Part shown: in pieces, positions 1 through 6,195 of the stretch | How positions within the stretch are numbered: position 1 is the first letter of the stretch | How the letters are laid out: every line of letters starts with the position of its first letter | NCBI GenBank assembly: GCA_963169175.1 | Contig: CAUJFK010000313.1 | Location: forward strand, 1 to 7,169 | Direction: 5' to 3' | Length of the DNA: 7,169 bases | Source of the DNA: Acidobacteriota bacterium | Lineage (GTDB): Bacteria > Acidobacteriota > Blastocatellia > Pyrinomonadales > Pyrinomonadaceae | Notes under the pieces: generated by a model | Seen by the model: only the letters and a program-made list of their open reading frames with translations | Told to the model about the DNA's origin: nothing | The model's database searches: none | Translations under genes and position numbers: made by a program

Positions 1-1
1 G

Positions 2-124
2 CTGAACCTGTCGGCCAGAACGAACATCCCGTTCTGGATGCCGACACAGAACGCACCAGTGATGGACGCCCTGCTAAGCCTCGCATTTAGCCTGGCCAGC
101 AGCACCGAAACCGCCCGGAACTAG
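2..124 (+). CDS. Possible 3' end of an upstream gene (partial, frame uncertain)
   Basis: The frame starting at base 2 is open from the left edge to a TAG at 122-124 and gives about 40 residues ending SLASSTETARN. Its third codon positions are strongly GC-rich, as in the clear genes of this window. The frame starting at base 1 is also open, but only to a TAG at 88-90; it ends GRPAKPRI and has a G-rich first codon position, so it competes. Part of the minus strand is also open here. I recognise no family. The strong hairpin terminator just downstream supports a plus-strand gene ending here, but does not say which frame is real. Confidence 0.3.
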   Translation: MNLSARTNIPFWMPTQNAPVMDALLSLAFSLASSTETARN

Positions 125-145
125 CCCAGTTCCGGCATTGACCAG

Positions 146-177
146 AAAAGAGGCCGCCCCTGGTGACGGCCTCTTTT
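146..177 (+). terminator. Intrinsic hairpin terminator
   Basis: There is a perfect 11-base-pair stem: AAAAGAGGCCG (146-156) pairs with CGGCCTCTTTT (167-177) around a 10-base loop. The stem has a GC core, an A-tract on the left arm and a T-tract on the right arm, so it could act in both directions. The T-run after the GC core is short (four T, then CCC). It most likely closes the gene running in from the left and insulates the dehydrogenase gene downstream. Confidence 0.8.
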
Positions 178-235
178 CCCATATTGACCGCCTCCCAACG
201 TCCTATTCCGACCACGAAAGTTTTTTTGCGTTTTA

Positions 236-264
236 TTGACTTCGGCCGATCACCGCTTTAGGCT
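236..264 (+). promoter_or_regulatory. Candidate sigma-70-type promoter of the dehydrogenase gene
   Basis: TTGACT (236-241) is a near-consensus -35 box. A 17-base spacer follows, then TAGGCT (259-264), which keeps the TA...T positions of a -10 box but is otherwise weak. A run of seven T (221-227) and further T-rich sequence lie just upstream, like an UP element. The position between the terminator at 146-177 and the start codon at 303 is right. Transcription would begin near base 271 and leave a leader of about 30 bases. Confidence 0.4.
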
Positions 265-292
265 TGTTCCACGGGCCAGAATTCAAAGTATT

Positions 293-298
293 GGAGAG
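293..298 (+). promoter_or_regulatory. Ribosome binding site that fixes the dehydrogenase start
   Basis: GGAGAG lies four bases before the ATG at 303 and is the only good Shine-Dalgarno sequence near that reading frame's 5' end. It selects ATG 303 over the in-frame TTG at 264, which lies upstream of this site and within the candidate -10 box. Confidence 0.75.
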
Positions 299-302
299 AA
301 TC

Positions 303-2453
303 ATGAAACTCTTAGGATATGTGCTGTTTATTTGCATTGCGGCCATGGTCGCGGCATCTTCGGTCACATTTGTTGTGCGGTCGCAGACAGGCCCGGCTGT
401 CACGCTCCAACCATTTGTTTCGGGGTTGTCGTCACCGGTCCTGGTCACGAACGCCCGAGACGGCAGCCAGCGCGTATTCATCGTTCAACAGGGCGGCATA
501 ATCAAGGTCGTCCAGCCGGGTGCAAGCACCGTAACGGATTTTATGAGTATCACATCAAAGGTCCTGTCCGGCGGCGAGCGCGGTTTGCTTGGCCTGACGT
601 TTCATCCAAACTTTGCGAACAACAGCTATTTTTTTGTTAACTACACACGGACCATTGATGGTGCGACCGTTGTTTCGCGGTTCACCGCCACGGATAACAA
701 TACGGTGGGCGACCCCAACAGCGAACAAATTTTGCTTGTCATCCTTCAGCCGTTCACAAACCACAAGGGCGGAACCATAGAATTTCGAAACGATGACGGC
801 GTAGATAATCTATACATTGGTATGGGTGACGGCGGGTCGAGCAACGACCCTGGGAATAGGGCACAGGATATAAACAACCTTTTGGGCAAATTCCTAAGGA
901 TTACGCCGAACCTTGCCCAAAATCCCGCACCCGCATATACCGTCCCTGCTGATAATCCGTATGTCGGTATAACCGGAGCCGATGAGATCTATGCCGTCGG
1001 CCTAAGGAATCCTTACCGCTGGTCTTTTGACCGCGGTGGAATCCGGCAGCTTTGGGTCGGCGATGTCGGCCAAGGGTCGATAGAAGAGGTTGATCATATC
1101 GATCGCGGCGGCAATTACGGCTGGCGTGTTTACGAGGGGACACAGTGTACAGGAAACGACCCCAGCCTCTGCACGCCGTCGAATTTCATACCACCGATCT
1201 TTGAATACAGCAGCGCATCACCAAGCGCTCGTTGCTCGGTGATCGGCGGTTTTGTTTATCGGGGAACACTGGGAACTCTGCCGACGGGAGCATACGCTTA
1301 CGGTGATTACTGTACCGGTGAGATCCTCATGTGGAACGGCGGCCAGCCGGTGCCGTTGGCGGATGGGCCTGATTTTAACCTTTCTTCGTTTGGCGAAGAT
1401 GAGGCTGGCGAACTTTACATCGCGAATCTTTCGCTCGGAACGGTGCAGAAGATAGTTGGCTCCACAGGTCCAACACCAACACCAACACCAACGCCAACAC
1501 CAACACCAACACCAACACCAACACCAACACCAATACCAACACCAACACCAACACCGACAGCTACGCCAACGCCGAATCCCGGCGTATGCACGCCGTCGCT
1601 GATGGTGACAGAACTGATCCCGGGCAGCCTGAATGCGTTCAGTTCGATCACGGCGGGGCAGAATTCGGTAACGGTGGACGTAGCTAGCGGCGGGCCGGGG
1701 CTGCAAAGCTTTTCAGTGGTCAGTTCGACAAACGCAAATGTGACGATACCGAACTTTCCGTGGGGAACATTTGATCCGGTGATGGCGACATTTACGATTC
1801 CCGCAGGCGGCCAACCTGTTGACTTTACACTGCGGGCGTCATTGCGGCGATATGCCATTCTTATTCGTGCACAGTGTTCAGGAGGAGGGCCGACACCAAC
1901 GCCAACACCGACGGCGACACCGACGGCGACACCAACTCCAACTCCAACACCTACGGCGACACCAACTCCGACACCTTCGCCCACGGCGACACCAACGCCC
2001 TCGCCTACGCCGGTCCCAACACCATCTCCGGGCGGGACGTGCACTCCGACGCTGACTGTTACCGAATCATTCCCAGGCGCGGATTTGGCGTTTGAGGCGA
2101 TCACATCCGGACCAGGATCTGTCACTGTGAATGTAGCGGATAATACTGCGGGGCTGCAGAGTTTTACCGTTATCAGCGCTTCCAATGCGAATGTGACCAT
2201 TCCACCATACTCGTTCGGAACGAAAGGCCCTGTAACCGCAATATTTACGCGTCCCAGCCTTTCGCAGCCTGTGGATATAACTTTCAGGGCCTCGACGCGG
2301 CCGTACTCCGTGATAGTTCGCGCCGTCTGTTCGGCGGCTACACTCGGATGGCAGGACAACGCGGTGTGGCCGTTACGGAACCTGGACCCATCATTTTGGA
2401 TACCGGAACCGTTTGCCGCCGGCGCCACGATCTTCAGCTTGGCGGAAGAATGA
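303..2453 (+). CDS. Exported PQQ-dependent sugar dehydrogenase-like beta-propeller with two TP-linked C-terminal modules
   Basis: The product is 716 residues long. It opens with a signal peptide (MKLLGYVLFICIAAMVAASS), so it is exported. Residues about 35-388 form a glucose/sorbosone dehydrogenase (GSDH) six-bladed propeller. Visible family motifs are GERGLLGLTFHP (91-102), HKGG (154-157, His154 matching the catalytic base of soluble quinoprotein glucose dehydrogenase), GMGDGG (173-178), GLRNPYRWSFD (around Arg235-Asn236) and GDVGQGSIEEVD. By family knowledge such proteins oxidise sugars or polyols with bound PQQ and calcium; the true substrate and PQQ use are inferred. A TP linker (390-427), a module (Cys429-Cys525), a second TP-rich linker (530-579), a second module (Cys580-Cys676) and a 40-residue aromatic-rich tail follow. 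The family is usually much shorter, and the C-terminal half is accessory. The modules may anchor the enzyme or bind carbohydrate; I do not recognise their family. The start is set by the Shine-Dalgarno site and the signal peptide. Confidence 0.88.
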   Translation: MKLLGYVLFICIAAMVAASSVTFVVRSQTGPAVTLQPFVSGLSSPVLVTNARDGSQRVFIVQQGGIIKVVQPGASTVTDFMSITSKVLSGGERGLLGLTFHPNFANNSYFFVNYTRTIDGATVVSRFTATDNNTVGDPNSEQILLVILQPFTNHKGGTIEFRNDDGVDNLYIGMGDGGSSNDPGNRAQDINNLLGKFLRITPNLAQNPAPAYTVPADNPYVGITGADEIYAVGLRNPYRWSFDRGGIRQLWVGDVGQGSIEEVDHIDRGGNYGWRVYEGTQCTGNDPSLCTPSNFIPPIFEYSSASPSARCSVIGGFVYRGTLGTLPTGAYAYGDYCTGEILMWNGGQPVPLADGPDFNLSSFGEDEAGELYIANLSLGTVQKIVGSTGPTPTPTPTPTPTPTPTPTPTPIPTPTPTPTATPTPNPGVCTPSLMVTELIPGSLNAFSSITAGQNSVTVDVASGGPGLQSFSVVSSTNANVTIPNFPWGTFDPVMATFTIPAGGQPVDFTLRASLRRYAILIRAQCSGGGPTPTPTPTATPTATPTPTPTPTATPTPTPSPTATPTPSPTPVPTPSPGGTCTPTLTVTESFPGADLAFEAITSGPGSVTVNVADNTAGLQSFTVISASNANVTIPPYSFGTKGPVTAIFTRPSLSQPVDITFRASTRPYSVIVRAVCSAATLGWQDNAVWPLRNLDPSFWIPEPFAAGATIFSLAEE
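1470..1553 (+). repeat. Hexanucleotide tandem repeat (CCAACA)14 encoding TP linker 1
   Basis: There are fourteen consecutive 6-base units in the coding frame: twelve exact CCAACA, one CCAACG (1488-1493) and one CCAATA (1530-1535). A variant unit, CCGACA, follows at 1554-1559. The units encode Pro-Thr pairs with a single Pro-Ile. Because the unit is a multiple of three, gain or loss of copies changes linker length without breaking the gene. The near purity suggests recent slippage expansion. Confidence 0.95.
1587..1877 (+). repeat. C-terminal module, copy 1 (97 codons, Cys to Cys)
   Basis: This encodes residues 429-525 of the dehydrogenase-like protein, starting CTPSLMVTE and ending IRAQC. 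It aligns without gaps to the copy at 2040-2330, with about 55 of 97 residues identical by hand count. Shared segments include GLQSF, NANVTIP, QPVD and RAS. The alternating hydrophobic pattern suggests a beta-sandwich. The terminal cysteines could form a disulfide after export. I do not recognise the family. Confidence 0.85.
1890..2030 (+). repeat. Degenerate Pro/Thr/Ala/Ser-rich repeat encoding linker 2
   Basis: Degenerate 6- and 12-base units built on ACACCAACNCC and ACGGCGACACC encode a mix of TP, AT, SP and VP pairs (residues 530-576). Unlike linker 1 the units have diverged in sequence and codon use, which suggests an older tract. It separates the two 97-residue modules. Confidence 0.88.
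2040..2330 (+). repeat. C-terminal module, copy 2 (97 codons, Cys to Cys)
   Basis: This encodes residues 580-676, starting CTPTLTVTE and ending VRAVC. Its length matches copy 1 at 1587-1877 exactly. Synonymous codons differ at many conserved residues, so the duplication does not look recent. A 40-residue tail follows that has no counterpart after copy 1. Confidence 0.85.
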
Positions 2454-2491
2454 ACTGACAGATGCCTTGCTTGATGTGACTTGCGCCCAAT

Positions 2492-2518
2492 TTGTGAAAC
2501 GCGGCAAACCGTTTAGGC
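2492..2518 (+). promoter_or_regulatory. Weak candidate promoter in the gap before the S41 gene
   Basis: The 108-base gap has no obvious terminator or Shine-Dalgarno site. TTGTGA (2492-2497) is followed, 20 bases start to start, by TTTAGGC (2512-2518). The same ACCG(C)TTTAGGC string lies at the candidate -10 of the first gene, 21 bases after its TTGACT. Neither match is strong; the case rests on the shared string and the position. Confidence 0.2.
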
Positions 2519-2561
2519 GTATAGCTCATCGACACCAACAGGCCTCGGCTGTTCAATTTCT

Positions 2562-3875
2562 ATGAAGTTCATTCGTTTTTTCGCAATTTCGACGCTGGCT
2601 GCCTTTAATGCCTTTGCACAAACGGCTGCGGTTTTGCCAACAGTGCCCGAAACTGCAACGATCCGCGCGCAGGCATTCGAACAGGTTTGGACGACGGTAA
2701 ATGACAAACATTATGACTCGACCTTCGGCGGCGTCGATTGGAAAAAGGTCAGGACAGCGTACGAGCCTAAGGCTCTTGCTCCGGGCCTATCGGACAGAGA
2801 ATTTCACGACGTGCTTCGCCGGATGCTTGGCGAGCTGAAGCTTTCGCACTTTGGCATCTATCCGCCGACGGCTGAGGTGGTTGCGGCACAAACTGGCCGC
2901 GGCGTTACGGGCATCGATGTCCTTATGCTGGACGGTGTTCCCGTCATTAACCGTGTCGATGTCGGTTCACCAGCGGCGAAAGCCGGAGTTAGAACCGGCG
3001 AGATCCTTACGACGGTCGATGGGAAGCCGTGGAAAGAGATCGTCGCGCCGTTGGAAGCGTCGCTTGCCGCGCGAAAGGTAACCGCCGGCATACGCCTGAT
3101 CCAGCTTGAACGAACGCTCGAAGCCACGATCAATTCCAAACCCGAAAGCACACTTTCGCTTGGCGTGCTTGATGCCGCCGATCAGCCGAAGATCTTCAAG
3201 ATCATTCGCGCTCCGTTCACCGGCGAGATGTCGCAGGCCCTTGGGAATTTTCCGCCCCAGGAGGTTGTTTTCGACGCTCATCTGTTGCCGGAAAATGTCG
3301 GTTACATCCGATTTAATATGTGGGTGGTACCGCAGATGGCAAAGCTACGTAAGGCAGTTGCGGAGTTTGCCCACGCGCGGGCGATCATCGTCGATTTGCG
3401 CGGCAATCCAGGTGGTGTTGGCGGTATGGCCCCCGGATTGGCAGGCTTGCTGTTTAGTGAAAAGGCATCGCTTGGGTCAATGAGAACGCGGGGTGGCTCA
3501 ATGGAGTTCGTTGCGTTTCCGCAACCCGATCCATTTACCGGAAAGGTGATCGTCTTGACCGATCACGGAACAGGCTCGACCAGTGAGGTTTTTGCCGCTG
3601 GTATGCAGGACACAGCCAGAGCAACCATCGTGGGCGAAACGACCGCCGGTGCCGTCCTTCCGTCTGTTTTCGAGAAGCTGCCGACAGGGTATTTATTTCA
3701 ATACGCAATATCGGATTACCGGTCACCCAAAAATGTCCTGATCGAAGGCAGCGGCGTTGTTCCGGATGTTCAGATAAAACAAACCCGCGCCTCTCTGCTG
3801 GCCGGTGGCGACGCCCAGCTCGCGGCCGCGCTTAAACTTATTCCAGAATCCAAATTGGCGGCGGCCGGGCGATGA
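2562..3875 (+). CDS. Exported S41 family peptidase with PDZ domain, tricorn-like active site
   Basis: The product is 437 residues. A signal peptide (MKFIRFFAISTLAAFNAFAQ, probable cleavage near AFA/Q) places it in the periplasm or envelope. Order: a helical N-terminal segment (about 30-100), a PDZ-like domain (about 112-160, with INRVDVGSPAAKAGVRTGE) and a C-terminal S41 catalytic fold (about 240-410). The nucleophile is Ser339 in GTGSTSEVFA, aligned with the catalytic serine of E. coli Tsp, and the MQD aspartate is Asp350. The position of the Tsp catalytic lysine, 14 residues after that Asp, is Ala364 (GETTAGA). Like tricorn-type S41 members it instead has His96 (LSHFG) and Glu395 (EGSGVVPD), which could form a Ser-His-Glu relay. 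It is therefore probably active, but not by the Ser-Lys dyad. Targets are unknown. No Shine-Dalgarno site precedes ATG 2562; the start rests on the signal peptide. Confidence 0.9.
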   Translation: MKFIRFFAISTLAAFNAFAQTAAVLPTVPETATIRAQAFEQVWTTVNDKHYDSTFGGVDWKKVRTAYEPKALAPGLSDREFHDVLRRMLGELKLSHFGIYPPTAEVVAAQTGRGVTGIDVLMLDGVPVINRVDVGSPAAKAGVRTGEILTTVDGKPWKEIVAPLEASLAARKVTAGIRLIQLERTLEATINSKPESTLSLGVLDAADQPKIFKIIRAPFTGEMSQALGNFPPQEVVFDAHLLPENVGYIRFNMWVVPQMAKLRKAVAEFAHARAIIVDLRGNPGGVGGMAPGLAGLLFSEKASLGSMRTRGGSMEFVAFPQPDPFTGKVIVLTDHGTGSTSEVFAAGMQDTARATIVGETTAGAVLPSVFEKLPTGYLFQYAISDYRSPKNVLIEGSGVVPDVQIKQTRASLLAGGDAQLAAALKLIPESKLAAAGR

Positions 3876-3890
3876 CCTTGTCGAACAAGG
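3876..3890. promoter_or_regulatory. Perfect palindrome, possible operator
   Basis: CCTTGT-CGA-ACAAGG has two perfect 6-base arms around three bases. It starts directly after the S41 stop codon and ends two bases before the extended -10 at 3893-3901. That is where a repressor or activator half-site pair would sit. It is too short and lacks a T-run, so it is unlikely to be a terminator. Regulatory use is inferred from position only. Confidence 0.3.
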
Positions 3891-3892
3891 GC

Positions 3893-3901
3893 TGCTATAT
3901 T
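3893..3901 (+). promoter_or_regulatory. Candidate extended -10 promoter of the LolA-like gene
   Basis: TGCTATATT matches the extended -10 pattern TGnTATAAT with one mismatch. The -35 region has no good hexamer at standard spacing, which is common for extended -10 promoters. Transcription would start near 3908 and leave a short leader of about 18 bases before ATG 3926, with no Shine-Dalgarno site. Confidence 0.4.
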
Positions 3902-3925
3902 TTAGACATCATCAATATTGATCCT

Positions 3926-4675
3926 ATGAAACGAAAATCAATACTATTTGCTGTAATATTCGCTACCCTCGTCTTTTCCGCATTTGGTCAGAAGGCTGAA
4001 CCGGCCAAAGCCGCCAAGCGTCCTTCGGTGAACGAGATATTGGACAAATACGTTAAGGCCATCGGCGGCCGCGACGCTATTCAAAATCTCAAGAGCCGCA
4101 CAGTTAAGGGCACGGTCGATCTGGTCCCGATGAACCTAAAGGGTACATTCGAATCCTATGCCGCGCCTGAGGCGAAAGGATTTTCAAAGCTGACCATTGC
4201 CGGCGTCGGCAACCTGCTTGAGGGCACGGACGGAAAAACGGCGTGGTCAATAAATCCCATTCAGGGCAGCCGCGAACGCACCGGTGCCGAATTGCTTCAG
4301 GCAAAGCTGCTAAATAATTTCTACCGTGATATCAATTTGGCCAAGCTCTTTCCGAAAATGGAATTGAAAGGGATCGAGAAGGTAGGTGAGCGTAATGCCT
4401 ACGCGATTGTCGCCACCGCCGAGGGCCTCTCACCGGAGACCTGGTACTTCGATACGGAAACAAGTTTGATGCTGCGTTCGGACTTTATCGCGATCGCACC
4501 CGAAGGCAACCAGCCGATGACCAGTTATTACGAAGATCTTCGACCGGTGGATGGCGTGATGGTGGCCCACCGAATTCGGACACAGACACCGAGCTTTGAG
4601 ATCATCCTGACCTCAACAGAAGTAAAGCATAACTTGCTGATCGACGATTCTAAATTCGCCAGGCCGAAGATATAA
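3926..4675 (+). CDS. Exported LolA/LolB-fold protein (outer membrane lipoprotein-sorting-like)
   Basis: The product is 249 residues. It starts with a signal peptide (MKRKSILFAVIFATLVFSAFG) and is probably periplasmic. The mature part has the helix VNEILDKYVKAIGGRDAIQN, followed by KSRTVKGTVDL and a run of beta strands including EGTDGKTAWSINP, ETWYFDTETSLMLRSDF and YYEDLRPVDGVMVAHRI. This pattern is typical of the LolA-like beta-sheet proteins annotated as outer membrane lipoprotein-sorting proteins, common in acidobacteria. By family analogy it would bind a hydrophobic ligand such as lipid or lipoprotein acyl chains, but the actual ligand is unknown. An in-frame ATG at 3872 overlaps the S41 stop (ATGA) and would add 18 residues before the signal peptide. 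I prefer 3926 because the Lys/Arg-rich signal peptide starts there and a candidate promoter lies between the two. Confidence 0.8.
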   Translation: MKRKSILFAVIFATLVFSAFGQKAEPAKAAKRPSVNEILDKYVKAIGGRDAIQNLKSRTVKGTVDLVPMNLKGTFESYAAPEAKGFSKLTIAGVGNLLEGTDGKTAWSINPIQGSRERTGAELLQAKLLNNFYRDINLAKLFPKMELKGIEKVGERNAYAIVATAEGLSPETWYFDTETSLMLRSDFIAIAPEGNQPMTSYYEDLRPVDGVMVAHRIRTQTPSFEIILTSTEVKHNLLIDDSKFARPKI

Positions 4676-4677
4676 GG

Positions 4678-4692
4678 CTGCGGAGAACGCAG
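4678..4692. other. Short hairpin in the convergent gap
   Basis: CTGCG-GAGAA-CGCAG forms a 5-base-pair stem with a 5-base loop, three bases after the LolA-like stop codon, between two convergent genes. No T-run follows on either strand, so termination here would be weak or factor-dependent. It is the only stem I see in the 45-base gap. Confidence 0.3.
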
Positions 4693-4720
4693 ATCACCTG
4701 AGCCAGCAGCGAACGTTTTT

Positions 4721-5527
4721 CTATTCGTTTTCCGTCAATTCTTCACGCCGCGCAAGCAACCTTGCGGGGTGGTTTGTTATAACGGCTTTTAGGCCCAGTG
4801 AGCGGGCACGTTCTACCCAACGCGGATTATCGGCGGTCCAGATGGTTACGGGGATGCCGTGTGTGCGGGCCTTTTCCATCAGATTGCGTGTCGCCAGGGA
4901 ATAGTGGACGGAAAGTTCGTTTGCGCCGTTCTCCACCGCTATCTCGACTAGGTGTTTGCGCTTTCGCAGAAGTGTCGGGACCCTTGGTGCGAAGAGGGCA
5001 GCGGTACGTACGCCAGGGGCGTGAGCGTGTACACGCGGAATGACGGCAAGCCTGAAGCTTTTGACTATGACCTGCGGTGCGATCCGCGAGTTCCTGACCT
5101 CATCACAAACGGCGACCGTCAGCGGGTCGAGGTCGCTTAGGCCGCATTTTAGCTCGACAAAGACCTCGCCTTTGAAATCACGCAGAAACTCCAGTGCGGC
5201 GGCAAGGGTTGGAATGTTCACCGAAGAATTCTCGCTCACACCTTGACCTGTGCTTTTGACGCGCGCCGCAAAGCTGTTTCCTACATCGATCGCTGCAAGT
5301 TCTTTCGATGTCAGGTCAGAAACGGCGAGATCGACCTTGTTCGTTCGCTTTAACGTTCGGTCATGAATGACCACCGGAACGCCGTCACGAGCCAGGCGGA
5401 CATCAAACTCAATTCCGTCAGAGCCGGCGTCGATGGCCTTTCGAAATGCGGCTATAGTGTTTTCGGGGGCGGCGGCGCTTGCACCACGGTGTGCGATTAT
5501 CAGCGGCCGGGAAACGGTTTCGATCAT
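4721..5527 (-). CDS. Cytoplasmic glycerophosphodiester phosphodiesterase (GDPD, UgpQ-like)
   Basis: The product is 268 residues with no signal peptide, so it is probably cytoplasmic. It hydrolyses glycerophosphodiesters (deacylated phospholipid headgroups) to glycerol 3-phosphate and an alcohol. All core family residues are visible: IIAHRG (His13, Arg14), PENT (21-24), GIEFDVRLARDG (Glu40 and Asp42, metal ligands), VVIHD (His55), VELK (Glu125, Lys127), WTADNP and the C-terminal VITNHPARLL. His13 and His55 are the expected acid/base pair. Length is close to the cytoplasmic enzyme UgpQ, with a slightly longer stretch near residues 87-104 rich in Ser, Gly and Asn. Its ATG overlaps the stop of the upstream methyltransferase by one base (TAATG) and a GAGG sits four bases upstream, so translation is probably coupled. 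No ugp or glp transport genes are in the window, so the exact substrate is open. Confidence 0.93.
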   Translation of the reverse strand: MIETVSRPLIIAHRGASAAAPENTIAAFRKAIDAGSDGIEFDVRLARDGVPVVIHDRTLKRTNKVDLAVSDLTSKELAAIDVGNSFAARVKSTGQGVSENSSVNIPTLAAALEFLRDFKGEVFVELKCGLSDLDPLTVAVCDEVRNSRIAPQVIVKSFRLAVIPRVHAHAPGVRTAALFAPRVPTLLRKRKHLVEIAVENGANELSVHYSLATRNLMEKARTHGIPVTIWTADNPRWVERARSLGLKAVITNHPARLLARREELTENE

Positions 5528-6192
5528 TAAGCCTCGGCGGTAGGTTTTTCAAGCAGGAAAATGGACTTTGACCACCCGATCGGCTCGGCAACAGGAAATT
5601 CGTGTTCGCTGACGATATTAAAATACTGCTGAGAGATCCGCCTTACATTTTTCATCGGGTGGAGCTTGAATTTGTAGAGAAACTCAAGGACCGACCCGAC
5701 CAGGGACGGCTTCACCGGAATGAGGACCAGCCGGCCGCCCGGTTTAAGAACCCGCGAAAGTTCACGGAGGCCATCATCGAGTGAAACGTATTCAAGGACG
5801 CCGCACGTAAGTACCAGATCAAAGGTGTCGTCATCAAACGGAAGGCCAAGTACGTTTGACTGAACAGATGAAATGCGTTTCGAATCGACCTTCTTTTTTT
5901 CTTTTCTAAACTTGTCGCGGGCTATCTTAAGCGAGTTGATCGAGAGGTCCAGTGCGACCGTTTGCCGCGGCCTGAAGCCGGCGGACTGGAAACCGAGTGT
6001 AACTATACCAGTTCCGCTGCCGGCATCCAGAACGAATGAATCCGGCCCGATAGCAAGATCGAGCGAGCGGAGATATTTTGCAACCGAGGCACGATATCCG
6101 TTGACCTTTGACGCAAGATTTTGGACATCGGCGATCCGGTCATAAAAGCCCTGCGTCTTGGTTTTCTTGATGACCGCTCTCTTTGGCTTCAT
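5527..6192 (-). CDS. Class I SAM-dependent methyltransferase (Methyltransf_11 type)
   Basis: The product is 221 residues and soluble. The Rossmann-type SAM-binding fold is shown by motif I, VLDAGSGTG (54-62), the acidic residue Asp82 after strand 2 (VALDLS) expected to bind the SAM ribose, LPFDDDTFDLVLTCGVLEYV (117-136) as motifs II/III, and LSRVLKPGGRLVLI around 145-158. This resembles the UbiE/Methyltransf_11 group, which methylates small molecules such as quinones and lipids. The substrate cannot be deduced. The N-terminus is basic (MKPKRAVIKKTKTQ), and a Lys-rich stretch lies at about 94-106. The gene starts three bases after the stop of the thioredoxin-like gene, with only a weak GGAA-type site upstream. 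It overlaps the phosphodiesterase start by one base, consistent with an operon. Confidence 0.9.
   Translation of the reverse strand: MKPKRAVIKKTKTQGFYDRIADVQNLASKVNGYRASVAKYLRSLDLAIGPDSFVLDAGSGTGIVTLGFQSAGFRPRQTVALDLSINSLKIARDKFRKEKKKVDSKRISSVQSNVLGLPFDDDTFDLVLTCGVLEYVSLDDGLRELSRVLKPGGRLVLIPVKPSLVGSVLEFLYKFKLHPMKNVRRISQQYFNIVSEHEFPVAEPIGWSKSIFLLEKPTAEA
5532..5535 (-). promoter_or_regulatory. Ribosome binding site of the phosphodiesterase gene
   Basis: On the minus strand GAGG lies four bases before the ATG at 5527, within the last codons of the methyltransferase gene. Together with the TAATG overlap it supports this start and translational coupling. Confidence 0.6.
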
Positions 6193-6195
6193 TCG

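Noticed and set aside
15..37. Inverted repeat CCAGAACG / CGTTCTGG at the left edge
   Set aside because: The 8-base stem with a 7-base loop has no T-run and lies inside an open frame. There is no flanking context to assign a role.
264..302. TTG at 264 as an upstream start for the dehydrogenase
   Set aside because: It would add 13 residues before a good signal peptide, has no Shine-Dalgarno site and overlaps the candidate -10 box. ATG 303 has GGAGAG at the right distance.
1470..2030. Regular repeats as a possible CRISPR array
   Set aside because: The units are 6-12 bases long, contiguous and without spacers, and they encode Pro-Thr in frame with a gene.
1819..2095. Plus-strand frames rich in His/Arg/Gln or Asp/Thr
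   Set aside because: These are out-of-frame readings of the linker 2 repeat inside the dehydrogenase gene, with no family features.
1415..2428. Long minus-strand open frame rich in Val-Gly repeats
   Set aside because: It is the reverse complement of the TP-repeat and module region of the dehydrogenase gene. The plus frame has a full family match and signal peptide, while this frame has only repeat-derived low complexity.
3872..3925. ATG 3872 as the start of the LolA-like gene
   Set aside because: The ATGA overlap is tempting, but the 18 added residues would precede a typical Lys/Arg-headed signal peptide starting at 3926.
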